From NCBI RefSeq assembly GCF_002209535.1, contig NZ_NJIG01000001.1, positions 620,001-684,000 on the forward strand: a stretch of DNA of 64,000 bases. Reading direction: 5' to 3'. Positions within the stretch are counted from its first letter, which is position 1; each line of letters begins with the position of its first letter. Made by a program: the position numbers and the translations under genes. Shown in pieces: positions 57,346-64,000 of the stretch. This stretch comes from Achromobacter marplatensis (GTDB taxonomy: Bacteria; Pseudomonadota; Gammaproteobacteria; Burkholderiales; Burkholderiaceae_B). Below the pieces are notes generated by a model. That model was given only the letters and a program-made list of their open reading frames with translations. It had not been told where the DNA came from and ran no database searches.

Positions 57346-58425
57346 CTAGCTCCGACGGGCGCCCGCGTCGTACCAGCCTTTGGACTGGTTCACCACGCGC
57401 ACGACCAGCAACATCACTGGCACCTCGATCAGCACGCCCACCACGGTTGCCAACGCGGCGCCGGACTGGAATCCGAACAGGCTGATTGCGGCCGCGACGG
57501 AGAGCTCGAAGAAATTGGAGGCGCCGATCAGTGCTGACGGACAAGCGATGCTGTGCTTTTCTCCCACGCGACGATTCAGCCAGTACGCCAAGCCGGAATT
57601 GAAGAGCACCTGGATCAGGATCGGCACCGCCAGCATGGCGATCACGAGCGGCTGGCCGATGATGGCTTCGCCCTGGAACGCGAACAGCAGCACCAGCGTC
57701 AACAGCAGCGCTGCCATCGAAAACGGCCCGATTCGCGCCAACGCGGCCTCGAATGCGTCCTGCCCGCGACGCAGCAGGGCGCGACGCCAGAGTTGAGCAA
57801 GGATCACGGGGATCACGATGTACAGCCCGACCGAAACCAGCAACGTATTCCAGGGCACGGTGATGGCCGACAGGCCAAGCAGCAGGCCGACAATCGGTGC
57901 AAAGGCGAACACCATGATCGCGTCATTCAGCGCAACCTGAGACAGTGTGAACACCGGATCACCGCCGGTCAGCCGGCTCCACACGAACACCATGGCCGTA
58001 CACGGGGCGGCGGCAAGCAGGATCAAACCCGCGATGTAGCTATCCACCTGGTCGGCAGGCAACCAGGGGGAAAAGACCTGCCGGATGAACAGCCACCCCA
58101 GGAACGCCATGGAGAACGGCTTGACCGCCCAGTTGATGAACAGCGTTACGCCAATACCGCGCCAATGCTGCTTGACCTGGCCCAAGGCCTCGAAGTCCAC
58201 CTTCAGAAGCATCGGGATGATCATCACCCAGATCAACATGCCCACGGGCAGATTGACTTGCGCGACCTCCAGATGCCCGATGGCCTGAAATAGCGCAGGC
58301 ATAAGTTGACCCAGAGCCACCCCCAGGACAATGCAGAGAAACACCCAGAGCGTCAGGTAACGCTCGAAGGCGCTCAACCCGACCCGCGCTTGCTGCGCGG
58401 GCGCCGTTTGTGTAGCGGACGACAT
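57346..58425 (-). CDS. acr3: ACR3 family arsenite efflux transporter
   Basis: 359 residues with ten membrane segments (bile acid:sodium symporter fold). 'LLAAAPCTAMVFVWSRLTGGDP' in TM4-TM5 holds the Cys essential for As(III) transport, and 'ALNDAIMVFAFAPIV' and 'GASNFFELSVAAAISLFG' (conserved Glu) are also typical. Pumps arsenite (and possibly antimonite) out across the inner membrane using the proton gradient. AGGAG 8 bases before the ATG at 58425; longer in-frame starts lie inside arsC and are not supported. Four bases separate it from arsC. Confidence 0.95.
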   Translation of the reverse strand: MSSATQTAPAQQARVGLSAFERYLTLWVFLCIVLGVALGQLMPALFQAIGHLEVAQVNLPVGMLIWVMIIPMLLKVDFEALGQVKQHWRGIGVTLFINWAVKPFSMAFLGWLFIRQVFSPWLPADQVDSYIAGLILLAAAPCTAMVFVWSRLTGGDPVFTLSQVALNDAIMVFAFAPIVGLLLGLSAITVPWNTLLVSVGLYIVIPVILAQLWRRALLRRGQDAFEAALARIGPFSMAALLLTLVLLFAFQGEAIIGQPLVIAMLAVPILIQVLFNSGLAYWLNRRVGEKHSIACPSALIGASNFFELSVAAAISLFGFQSGAALATVVGVLIEVPVMLLVVRVVNQSKGWYDAGARRS

Positions 58426-58429
58426 CGAC

Positions 58430-58930
58430 TTACTCCTGCGCTTTGCCGATGCCGCGCAACTCAGCCTGCAGCGACATCGCGTCCAGGCGGTCAATAGGCA
58501 GAGACAGGAATAGCTCAAGGCGGCGCTTAAGTACGCGCGCGGCGTCATGGAACGCCTTGCGACGAGTGTCTTCGGTTCCTTCGCATGCCGCGGGGTCAGG
58601 AATTCCCCAATGTGCCGTCATGGGTTGTCCCGGCCACACCGGGCAAACTTCTCCGGCGGCGTTATCGCAGACAGTGATGATGAAGTCCATTTTTGGCGCG
58701 CCCGATTCCGCGAATTCGTCCCAGCTCTTGCTCCGGTAACCGTCGGTCGGCAATGAAAAGGAGCCCAGCGTGGCGAGCGCCAGCGGATGCACCTGGCCTT
58801 GAGGGGTGCTGCCGGCCGAATAGGCGTGGAAGCGGTCGCCTCCCATGCCTCTGAGCAGGCCTTCAGCCAAGATGGAGCGGGCGGAATTGCCCGTGCAAAG
58901 AAACAGCACGTTGAAAGGGGAGTGCGACAT
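58430..58930 (-). CDS. arsC: arsenate reductase, low-molecular-weight phosphatase fold
   Basis: 166 residues. Active-site loop 'CTGNSARS' with Cys12 and Arg18, and 'ITVCDNAAGEVCPVWPG' holding the second and third redox Cys as in thioredoxin-coupled ArsC of the Staphylococcus type or the glutaredoxin-coupled relatives. 'AHWGIPDPA' carries the general-acid Asp. Reduces As(V) to As(III) for export by the acr3 product. The ATG at 58930 is preferred over one five codons upstream. 29 bases after arsR. Confidence 0.94.
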   Translation of the reverse strand: MSHSPFNVLFLCTGNSARSILAEGLLRGMGGDRFHAYSAGSTPQGQVHPLALATLGSFSLPTDGYRSKSWDEFAESGAPKMDFIITVCDNAAGEVCPVWPGQPMTAHWGIPDPAACEGTEDTRRKAFHDAARVLKRRLELFLSLPIDRLDAMSLQAELRGIGKAQE

Positions 58931-58959
58931 GGGATTTCCGGGCAATAGCGGAGGAGGAT

Positions 58960-59286
58960 TCAGCAGGTAGTGCAGGCGCCGGGATCGGAAGCCTCGCAGG
59001 GCGCGCCCTGGCAGCAGTGTTCGGTGAGGTAGCCGAGCAGGCCGTTCATCTGGGAAAAGTCGGCCCGATAGATCAGGTTCCGGCCTTGCTGCTCGATGCT
59101 GACCAGGCCTGCGTGCGATAACTCCTTCAGATGGAAAGACAAGGTATTGCGCGCGATGCCGAGCTGGTCGGCCAGGAAGCTGGGCGTGAGACCACCCAGA
59201 CCAGCCACAACAAGCGCGCGAAACACGCGAAGACGTTGGGTGTGGGCCAGGGCACCGAGGGCGAGAACTGCTTGATCTTCATTCAT
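58960..59286 (-). CDS. arsR: ArsR/SmtB family arsenic-responsive repressor
   Basis: 108 residues. Helix-turn-helix 'SFLADQLGIARNTLSFHLKELSHAGLV' (about 37-63). Cysteines sit only at the C-terminus: 91, 92, 97, 105 and 108 ('EHCCQGAPCEASDPGACTTC'). The classical C-V-C motif in the DNA-binding helix is absent, so As(III) must be sensed by the C-terminal cysteines, as in the Acidithiobacillus- or Corynebacterium-type ArsR. First gene of the operon, which it should repress by binding the palindrome 14 bases upstream of its own start. Confidence 0.94.
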   Translation of the reverse strand: MNEDQAVLALGALAHTQRLRVFRALVVAGLGGLTPSFLADQLGIARNTLSFHLKELSHAGLVSIEQQGRNLIYRADFSQMNGLLGYLTEHCCQGAPCEASDPGACTTC

Positions 59287-59299
59287 AAGTTAAATCATA

Positions 59300-59319
59300 C
59301 AACGATTCTGGAATCATTG
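59300..59319. promoter_or_regulatory. ars operator
   Basis: CAACGATTC-TG-GAATCATTG is an inverted repeat with nine-base arms and one mismatch, ending 14 bases upstream of the arsR start codon in an AT-rich promoter stretch. Position and symmetry make it the likely ArsR binding site. Confidence 0.6.
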
Positions 59320-59393
59320 AATAGTAGGTAATCGCAAGTGGTTGGGCGCAACATGGCAAAGTGCAGATCCTGTTCGAAAACGACGGCAATCCC

Positions 59394-59681
59394 ATGAACA
59401 CCGGTGAACGGCTCAAGGCTTGGGCCAAACGCGTCAAACGTGACGGTTTGACCCTTTGGTTTGCCGGCAAACACCCGCGGACACCTTGGCATGCGAAGGC
59501 GGTAGGCGTGTTCGTGGTCGCCTATGCACTGAGTCCGCTTGTCGAATGCAGGGGCCAAGCCGAGGCGTGGATGGATTCGGCCGGCGCAAAACCGCGAAGC
59601 AAGGCAGGTGCGGTGTTGATCCTGGCGTTGTGGCTAAGCGTTGGCGCACCAGCCTGGTTTTGGCTCATGCCACGGCCTTGA
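59394..59681 (+). pseudogene. YkvA (DUF1232)-like gene with internal in-frame deletion
   Basis: 95 residues. The beginning ('MNTGERLKAWAKRVKRDGLTLWFAGKHPRTPWHAKAVGVFVVAYALSP') and the end ('AEAWMDSAGAKPRSKAGAVLILALWLSVGAPAWFWLMP') match what I recall of Burkholderiales YkvA-like proteins. The conserved middle of that family (a D-L-I-P-D-F-x-P-V-L-G-x-L-D-D segment and the following hydrophobic stretch, some 35-45 residues) is missing. The join is after 'YALSP' near base 59543. The frame is intact, so the product may still be made, but the family core is absent. A GTG at 59361 would add 11 residues. Divergent from arsR. Confidence 0.6.
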
Positions 59682-59981
59682 ATCGGTCGGCGAAAGGCGG
59701 ATGAGGCAGGTGCAGGCCAGGGACCTGGCTGGAAACCCATCATTCTTACTTTACATAATACACATTATGCGTATTTTATACACAGCGAGAGGCACTGGGG
59801 CTTCAGCCACAATCTCCCCAGCGTTCTTGCCCTGCTTTCCCTGCAAAAAACTCGATGTTTGGCGCGACACGGGAACGCGAGTTGCGAGTATCCGATCGGC
59901 CGACACCCCAATCCGGCGTATGGCTGCGTGCCGACCCATTTCCCTCAGCGCATGCCGCCAAATTTGCACTCAGGAGCCATC
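59682..59981. other. Intergenic region with AT-rich dyad
   Basis: No gene seen. An AT-rich stretch (about 59745-59785) includes CATAAT-acac-ATTATG at 59754-59769, a perfect six-base dyad, followed by a T/A-rich segment ending TATACAC. This looks like the promoter/operator of the small gene downstream. Confidence 0.4.
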
Positions 59982-60197
59982 ATGACCGATTCAAAACCCG
60001 CACCCGCCCCGAACCCACCGCCCTCTCCTCACGTAGACCGCGCGGAGACCGGTTTCACGGGTCAACCAGCGGCCAGCGGGCCACCCACCGGCGATGTCAA
60101 TCCCGACCCGGCCACGAATTCAGGATATCCGGCTGGAGGCTCACAGGCACCCGACGGCCAAGACGCCTTCGCGCGCCCCAAGAAGCCGGAACACTGA
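59982..60197 (+). CDS. small proline-rich disordered protein, unknown function
   Basis: 71 residues, rich in Pro, Ala, Gly, Asp and Ser, with no hydrophobic segment and no Cys. CAGGAG lies at good distance from the ATG at 59982, which is the main support that it is a real gene. The composition ('PAPAPNPPPSPHVDRAETGF', 'DAFARPKKPEH') predicts an unfolded cytoplasmic protein. I do not recognise a family. An AT-rich promoter-like stretch with a dyad lies about 210 bases upstream. Confidence 0.5.
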   Translation: MTDSKPAPAPNPPPSPHVDRAETGFTGQPAASGPPTGDVNPDPATNSGYPAGGSQAPDGQDAFARPKKPEH

Positions 60198-60242
60198 CCG
60201 CACGCGGCAAGGGACGACGGCGCCCAAGCGGCCGTCCACCCG

Positions 60243-60276
60243 GCAGCCGCATTCCGGACTCGTCCTGGACGGCTGC
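60243..60276. terminator. Hairpin between the small protein gene and livF
   Basis: GCAGCCG (60243-60249) pairs perfectly with CGGCTGC (60270-60276), with further pairing of TCCGGA and TCCTGGA inside. It lies in the 96-base gap between convergent genes; on the plus strand TTGATCGGTTT follows. Possible bidirectional terminator. Confidence 0.4.
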
Positions 60277-60293
60277 TTGATCGGTTTGTCTAC

Positions 60294-60992
60294 CTAAATG
60301 CCCAGATACGCCTGCTGCACCGAAGGATCGTCCGCCAGCGCCCGCGCGCTGCCCGACAGGACGATGTTGCCTGCGCGCAGCACGTAACCCCTGCCGGCCA
60401 CACGCAGCGCCATGGCGGCGTTCTGTTCGGCCAGCAGCACCGAGGTGCCGCTGGCCACGAGTTGGCCGATCACCTCGAAGATCTCGGCAACGACTTTGGG
60501 CGCCAGCCCCAGGGACGGCTCGTCCAGCAACAACAGGCGTGGCGCGCTCATCAGCGCGCGGCCGATCGCCAGCATCTGCTGTTCGCCGCCTGACAAGGTG
60601 CCGCCCAGTTGCTGCAGCCTGGCCGCCAGTTTCGGAAACACGGCCAGCACGCGCTCCAGTTCACGCGGGCCTTCGCGTTTGGCGTAGGCGCCCATCAGCA
60701 GGTTCTCGCGCACGGTCAGCGGGGCGAATATCTGGCGCCCTTCGGGCACCAGCGCCAGCCCCAGGCGCACCACTTTGTCGGCACTCAGGCGGCCAAGGTC
60801 GGCGCCACCGTAGCGGACCGACCCGCCGATGGGGCGCAAGAGGCCGGCCACCGAACGCATCAGCGTGGATTTGCCCGCGCCGTTGCTACCGATCAGCGCA
60901 ACCGCCTCGCCCTCGGCCACGTCCAGGTCCAGGCCTTGCAGAATCCGCACGGCGCCGATGTCGGCCGTCAGGCCTCGTACTTCAAGCGGCAT
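60294..60992 (-). CDS. livF: ABC transporter ATP-binding protein, LivF type
   Basis: 232 residues. Walker A 'IGSNGAGKSTLM', 'LVPEGRQIFAPLTVRENLLMG' (LivF hallmark), signature 'LSGGEQQMLAIGRAL', Walker B 'LLLLDEPSLGLAP', switch 'LLAEQNAAMAL'. One of two ATPases of a hydrophobic/branched-chain amino acid type importer. Its start overlaps the end of livG by 11 bases. Last gene of the livK-livH-livM-livG-livF order on the minus strand. Confidence 0.95.
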   Translation of the reverse strand: MPLEVRGLTADIGAVRILQGLDLDVAEGEAVALIGSNGAGKSTLMRSVAGLLRPIGGSVRYGGADLGRLSADKVVRLGLALVPEGRQIFAPLTVRENLLMGAYAKREGPRELERVLAVFPKLAARLQQLGGTLSGGEQQMLAIGRALMSAPRLLLLDEPSLGLAPKVVAEIFEVIGQLVASGTSVLLAEQNAAMALRVAGRGYVLRAGNIVLSGSARALADDPSVQQAYLGI

Positions 60993-61755
60993 CGGTCGCC
61001 ACCCCCAAATAGGCTTCGATCACCGCGGGGTCCTGACGGACCTCGGCAGGCGTGCCGGCGCTGATGCGGCGGCCGTTGTTCAGCACCAGGATCCGGTGCG
61101 ACAGTTCCATCACGACTCGCACGTTATGTTCCACCAGCAACACGGCAACGCCCTGGCGGTTCAAGGCGCGCGTGGCCTCGACAACCCGGGCGACGGCTTC
61201 CGCCGGCAAGCCGGCCATGGGCTCGTCCAGCAACAGCAGGCGGGGTTCCGACGCCATGGCGCGCGCGATTTCCATCAGTTTGGCGTCGCCGTAGCTGAGG
61301 CTGCCCGCCAATTGGGCCGCGCGCTTATCCAGGCCCAGCTCGGCCAGTCTGGCGTGGGCAATATCGATATCGGATTCGCGTTCACGCCGCACGGCCGCGG
61401 TACCCAGTATCCCTTGCAAAAAGCCGCTACGCGTGCGGGCATGGCGACCGACCAACACGTTCTCAAGCACCGACAGTTCCGGAAAGATCTGCAGGTTCTG
61501 GAACGTCCGGGCCATACCGCGCAACACCCGCAGGTGCGGCGGCAGGCGTTCGATGCGTTCACCGTCGAACGTGATGGCGCCGGCGTCCGGCCGCGCCACC
61601 CCGGTCAGCACGTTGAAGAGCGTGGACTTGCCGGCGCCGTTGGGGCCGATCACGGAATGGATCTCTCCGGGCAGGACGGATAGCGCAACGTCGTCCAGGG
61701 CCTGCAAGCCGCCAAACGCCAGGTTGATCCCTTGGGCATGCAGCAAGACGTTCAT
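60982..61755 (-). CDS. livG: ABC transporter ATP-binding protein, LivG type
   Basis: 257 residues. Walker A 'IGPNGAGKSTLFNVLTG', 'GMARTFQNLQIFPELSVLENVLVGRH' (LivG hallmark), signature 'LSYGDAKLMEIARAM', Walker B 'LLLLDEPMAGL', 'LLVEHNVRVVMELSHRILVL'. The signature reads L-S-Y-G rather than L-S-G-G, a variant usual in LivG. The ATG at 61755 overlaps the livM stop by four bases; a long upstream open frame belongs to livM territory and is not part of this protein. Confidence 0.95.
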   Translation of the reverse strand: MNVLLHAQGINLAFGGLQALDDVALSVLPGEIHSVIGPNGAGKSTLFNVLTGVARPDAGAITFDGERIERLPPHLRVLRGMARTFQNLQIFPELSVLENVLVGRHARTRSGFLQGILGTAAVRRERESDIDIAHARLAELGLDKRAAQLAGSLSYGDAKLMEIARAMASEPRLLLLDEPMAGLPAEAVARVVEATRALNRQGVAVLLVEHNVRVVMELSHRILVLNNGRRISAGTPAEVRQDPAVIEAYLGVATDAA

Positions 61756-62744
61756 GGCTGCCCTCCCCGCCGCTTGATCCGGTTGTCCAGCAGCCCGGCC
61801 AAGCCGGCCGGCAGATAACCGACGACCACGATCATCGCCACGCCAAAGACCAGCAGTTCGGCGTCGTGGATGCTGCGCATGAGTTCGGGCAGCGCCGTAA
61901 ACAGCAAGGCGCCCAGGAATCCGCCCCAGTAGCGGCCCAGCCCGCCAATAGCGGCCATGACCAGCAGCAGCACCGAATTGAAGAAAGAGAACGTTTCGGG
62001 GGAAGCGTAGTTGTTCTGGTGCACGTACAGCGAGCCCGCCACACCGGCCAGCGCCGCGCTCAGCGCAAACACCGTCAGCTTGTAGCGCAGCACGGGCACG
62101 CCCATGCACGCGGCCGCGATGTCGCTGGCAGCCAGCGCGCGCAGGCCGCGGCCCGCCCGTGCCTGGACCAGGTTGCGCAAGCCCAGCATCGCCAGCCCCG
62201 CCACGGTCCACGCCAGGAAGAAGAAGGCGGCGGGCACGCCAAGGTCCCAGCCGGCCAGCGTGAACGACGGAACGCCGATCAGGCCGTTGGGCCCGCCGGT
62301 GATGCCGACCAGCCCCACGAACAGCACGGAAAGGATGGCGTTCAGGCCCAAGGTGGCCATTGCCAGGTAATGGCCGCGCAGGCGCAAGGTCGGAATGCCG
62401 ACAAACAAGGCCACCAAGGCGCACAGCACGGGGGCCGCCGCCAGCCCGGCCCAGGGGCTCCAACCCAGGCTGGCCGACAGCACGCCGCTTGTGTAGGCGC
62501 CCAGGCCGAAGAATCCGGCGTGTGCCAACGACACCTGGCCCGCATAACCCACCAGCAGGTTCAGGCTCAGGACAAGCAGCAGGTTGATGAAGAACGTGCC
62601 GCCCAGGCTGACCAGGTAATCGTTGGGCGCCACCAGCGGCCACACCGCCAGGATCAGCCAGGTCAACCCCAGCACGCGCAGGCTGGCGCCCGCGGACCGC
62701 GCCACTGCGGGCGTCTTGGGACGCCCCTTAAACTTTGACAACAT
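61752..62744 (-). CDS. livM: ABC transporter permease, LivM type
   Basis: 330 residues with about nine to ten membrane segments. 'LSLNLLVGYAGQVSLAHAGFFGLGAYTSG' and 'GITGGPNGLIGVPSF' are characteristic of LivM, and 'ASDIAAACMGVPVLRYKLTVFALSAALAGVAGSLYVH' is the ATPase-coupling region. Forms the channel with LivH. Its start overlaps the livH end by 17 bases, and it ends in a four-base overlap with livG. Confidence 0.94.
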   Translation of the reverse strand: MLSKFKGRPKTPAVARSAGASLRVLGLTWLILAVWPLVAPNDYLVSLGGTFFINLLLVLSLNLLVGYAGQVSLAHAGFFGLGAYTSGVLSASLGWSPWAGLAAAPVLCALVALFVGIPTLRLRGHYLAMATLGLNAILSVLFVGLVGITGGPNGLIGVPSFTLAGWDLGVPAAFFFLAWTVAGLAMLGLRNLVQARAGRGLRALAASDIAAACMGVPVLRYKLTVFALSAALAGVAGSLYVHQNNYASPETFSFFNSVLLLVMAAIGGLGRYWGGFLGALLFTALPELMRSIHDAELLVFGVAMIVVVGYLPAGLAGLLDNRIKRRGGQP

Positions 62745-63603
62745 CGGGACGGCCCAATATCCCTTGCGGGCGTACGGTCAGAATCAGGAGCAGCACCAGG
62801 AAGGCCACGCCATCCTTGAATTGCGTGGTCAGGTAGCCGCCGATGGACGTTTCCAGCACGCCCAGCAACAGGCCGCCCAACAAGGCGCCATAAAGGTTCC
62901 CCAGCCCGCCCAGCATGGCGGCGCTGAAGGCCTTGAAGCCCAGCATCGCGCCGCTGTCATAGGACATCAGCGTCATGGGCGTGATGATGGCGCCAGCCAG
63001 GCCGCCATACAGCGCTGCCAACGCAAAGGACGCGGCGATCGCGCCCCGGTGGCTGATGCCGACCAAGGCGGCCGCCTCGGGGTTGGCGCAGGCGGCGCGC
63101 AGGGCCGTGCCATACCGCGTGTGCGCGAAAAACACATGCGTCAGAAGCATGAGCACGACCGTGATGGCCAGGATCCACAGGGTCTGTGCGTCCACGTGCG
63201 CGCCCAGGACCTCGAACTTGCGGGCCCCCGACAGGCCGGGATAGCCCTGCGGATTCTTGCCCAAGGTCAGCATCACCAGGCTCTTGCTGGCGATGGCCAA
63301 GCCTACCGACACCAGCGTGAGCGTCAGCGGCGCATGGTTGCGCAAGGGCCGGATGACGACGCGGTCCGACAGCCATCCCACCAGCGTCACGGCGGCGGTG
63401 GCCAGCAGGCAGGCTTGCCACACCGGCATCTCTGACACGGCCACGGCGGCGAACAGCCCGCCCATCATCACCCATTCGCCCTGCGCGAAGTTCAGCGCGC
63501 CGGTGCTCTTGAAGATGATGTTGAAGCCCACCGCGATCATCGCGTAGATGCCGCCCGTGCCCAGGCCCGCCAGCAGCAGCTGTATGAATTGAGCGTCCAG
63601 CAT
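62728..63603 (-). CDS. livH: ABC transporter permease, LivH type
   Basis: 291 residues with about eight membrane segments. 'GLGTGGIYAMIAVGFNIIFKSTGALNFAQGEWVMMG' is the LivH N-terminal signature, and 'PEAAALVGISHRGAIAASFALAALYGGLAGAII' the coupling loop. Forms the heterodimeric channel with LivM. Starts nine bases after the receptor gene. Confidence 0.94.
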   Translation of the reverse strand: MLDAQFIQLLLAGLGTGGIYAMIAVGFNIIFKSTGALNFAQGEWVMMGGLFAAVAVSEMPVWQACLLATAAVTLVGWLSDRVVIRPLRNHAPLTLTLVSVGLAIASKSLVMLTLGKNPQGYPGLSGARKFEVLGAHVDAQTLWILAITVVLMLLTHVFFAHTRYGTALRAACANPEAAALVGISHRGAIAASFALAALYGGLAGAIITPMTLMSYDSGAMLGFKAFSAAMLGGLGNLYGALLGGLLLGVLETSIGGYLTTQFKDGVAFLVLLLILTVRPQGILGRPDVVKV

Positions 63604-63612
63604 GCCGCCCGC

Positions 63613-64000
63613 TTACCGGTAGTCGGCCAAGCGGAAGCGCCCGTCCTTCCAGTTGATCAGCACGATGTCGCTCTTGGCCAGGCCCGAATGGCTGTCGGGC
63701 GAAAAGTTGAACACGCCACCCACGCCTTCGTACTGGCGCGTGCCTTCCAACGCGGCGCGCACGCGGTCTTTCTCGGGGCCTTTGGCCAGCGCGCCCGCGG
63801 CCAGCCAGACGGCGTCATAGGTCTGCGCCACGAACTGGTTGGGCGCGCGCTTGAACTTCGCCTGGAATTTCTCGGTCAGCGCGGCGATGCGGGCTTTCAA
63901 GGGGTCGTCATCCGGCAGGTCTGCGCCCACGGGGAACTTCACGGACACCAGCAGCACGTCGTCGGCGTCGGCGCCGGCCAGTTCCATATAGCGCTGCGAC
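63613..64000 (-). CDS. Liv-type ABC substrate-binding protein, C-terminal part (runs off window)
   Basis: The frame is open to the right edge, so only the last 128 or so residues are seen. 'FQAKFKRAPNQFVAQTYDAVWLAAGALAKG' and 'VGGVFNFSPDSHSGLAKSDIVLINWKDGRF' are typical of the C-terminal lobe of periplasmic LivJ/LivK-like receptors (Peripla_BP_6). The start and signal peptide are outside the window. It should provide ligand to the LivHMGF transporter downstream. Branched-chain amino acids, other amino acids, amides or aromatic acids are all possible ligands. Confidence 0.9.
   Translation of the reverse strand, partial: SQRYMELAGADADDVLLVSVKFPVGADLPDDDPLKARIAALTEKFQAKFKRAPNQFVAQTYDAVWLAAGALAKGPEKDRVRAALEGTRQYEGVGGVFNFSPDSHSGLAKSDIVLINWKDGRFRLADYR

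Noticed and set aside
60982-62643. Longer reading of livG starting at 62643
   Set aside because: The added part lies inside livM in another frame; the ATG at 61755 gives a normal-length LivG and a four-base overlap with livM.

Overview
The window is high-GC, densely packed, gene-coherent chromosomal DNA with the look of a betaproteobacterium of the Burkholderiales, family Alcaligenaceae (Achromobacter or Bordetella type). The reasons are a Bug-type tripartite tricarboxylate receptor, three DUF4148 small exported proteins, several LysR/IclR-controlled catabolic operons, a branched-chain-type (Liv) ABC system and an ACR3/ArsH arsenic operon. The genus is an inference from gene content; no rRNA or tRNA gene was seen.

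Layout. 1-3690 (+): end of an MmgE/PrpD-like gene, an NDP-forming acyl-CoA synthetase and an acyl-CoA dehydrogenase, followed by a convergent Rrf2 regulator whose start sits inside a perfect inverted repeat. 4217-6537 (-): an exported methyltransferase-like protein with an APC permease. 6538-6806: AT-rich gap with a strong hairpin. 6807-9348 (-): DUF1185 protein, Bug receptor and a 3-hydroxyisobutyrate-dehydrogenase-like enzyme, opposite a LysR regulator (9475-10362). 10387-13812 (-): two DUF4148 genes, a two-component system and a third DUF4148 gene. 14079-22165 (+): czcCBA-like metal efflux genes overlapping a GT2 and an ArnT-like GT39 gene. 22341-25713 (+): FecA-like TonB receptor and a PepSY membrane protein. 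25779-29202 (+): Ku and LigD (non-homologous end joining). 29203-32444: IclR regulator divergent from a self-sufficient P450. 32474-37109: GST, M20 amidohydrolase, MHS-type MFS transporter and a divergent LysR gene.

37130-51782 is a large catabolic region with two divergent transcription units. The minus unit (46465 down to 37130) codes for a VOC protein, a DUF2817 peptidase-like protein, a quinone-oxidoreductase-like enzyme, a PaaI-type thioesterase, a peptide-type ABC receptor with two permeases but no ATPase, an acyl-CoA ligase and an SDR. The plus unit (46726-51782) codes for a second receptor, two permeases and a fused double ATPase that could serve both transporters. 51853-54714 (-) is an autotransporter with a repeat-rich upstream region. 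55356-59286 (-) is an arsRC-acr3-MFS-arsH operon. It is followed by a probably internally deleted YkvA-like gene and a small proline-rich protein. 60294-64000 (-) is livF-livG-livM-livH and the start-less end of a Liv receptor gene that runs off the window.

Together the window combines CoA-based catabolism of imported organic acids or amides with metal and arsenic resistance, envelope modification and DNA end repair. No CRISPR array, insertion sequence, prophage, integrase or attachment site was recognised.
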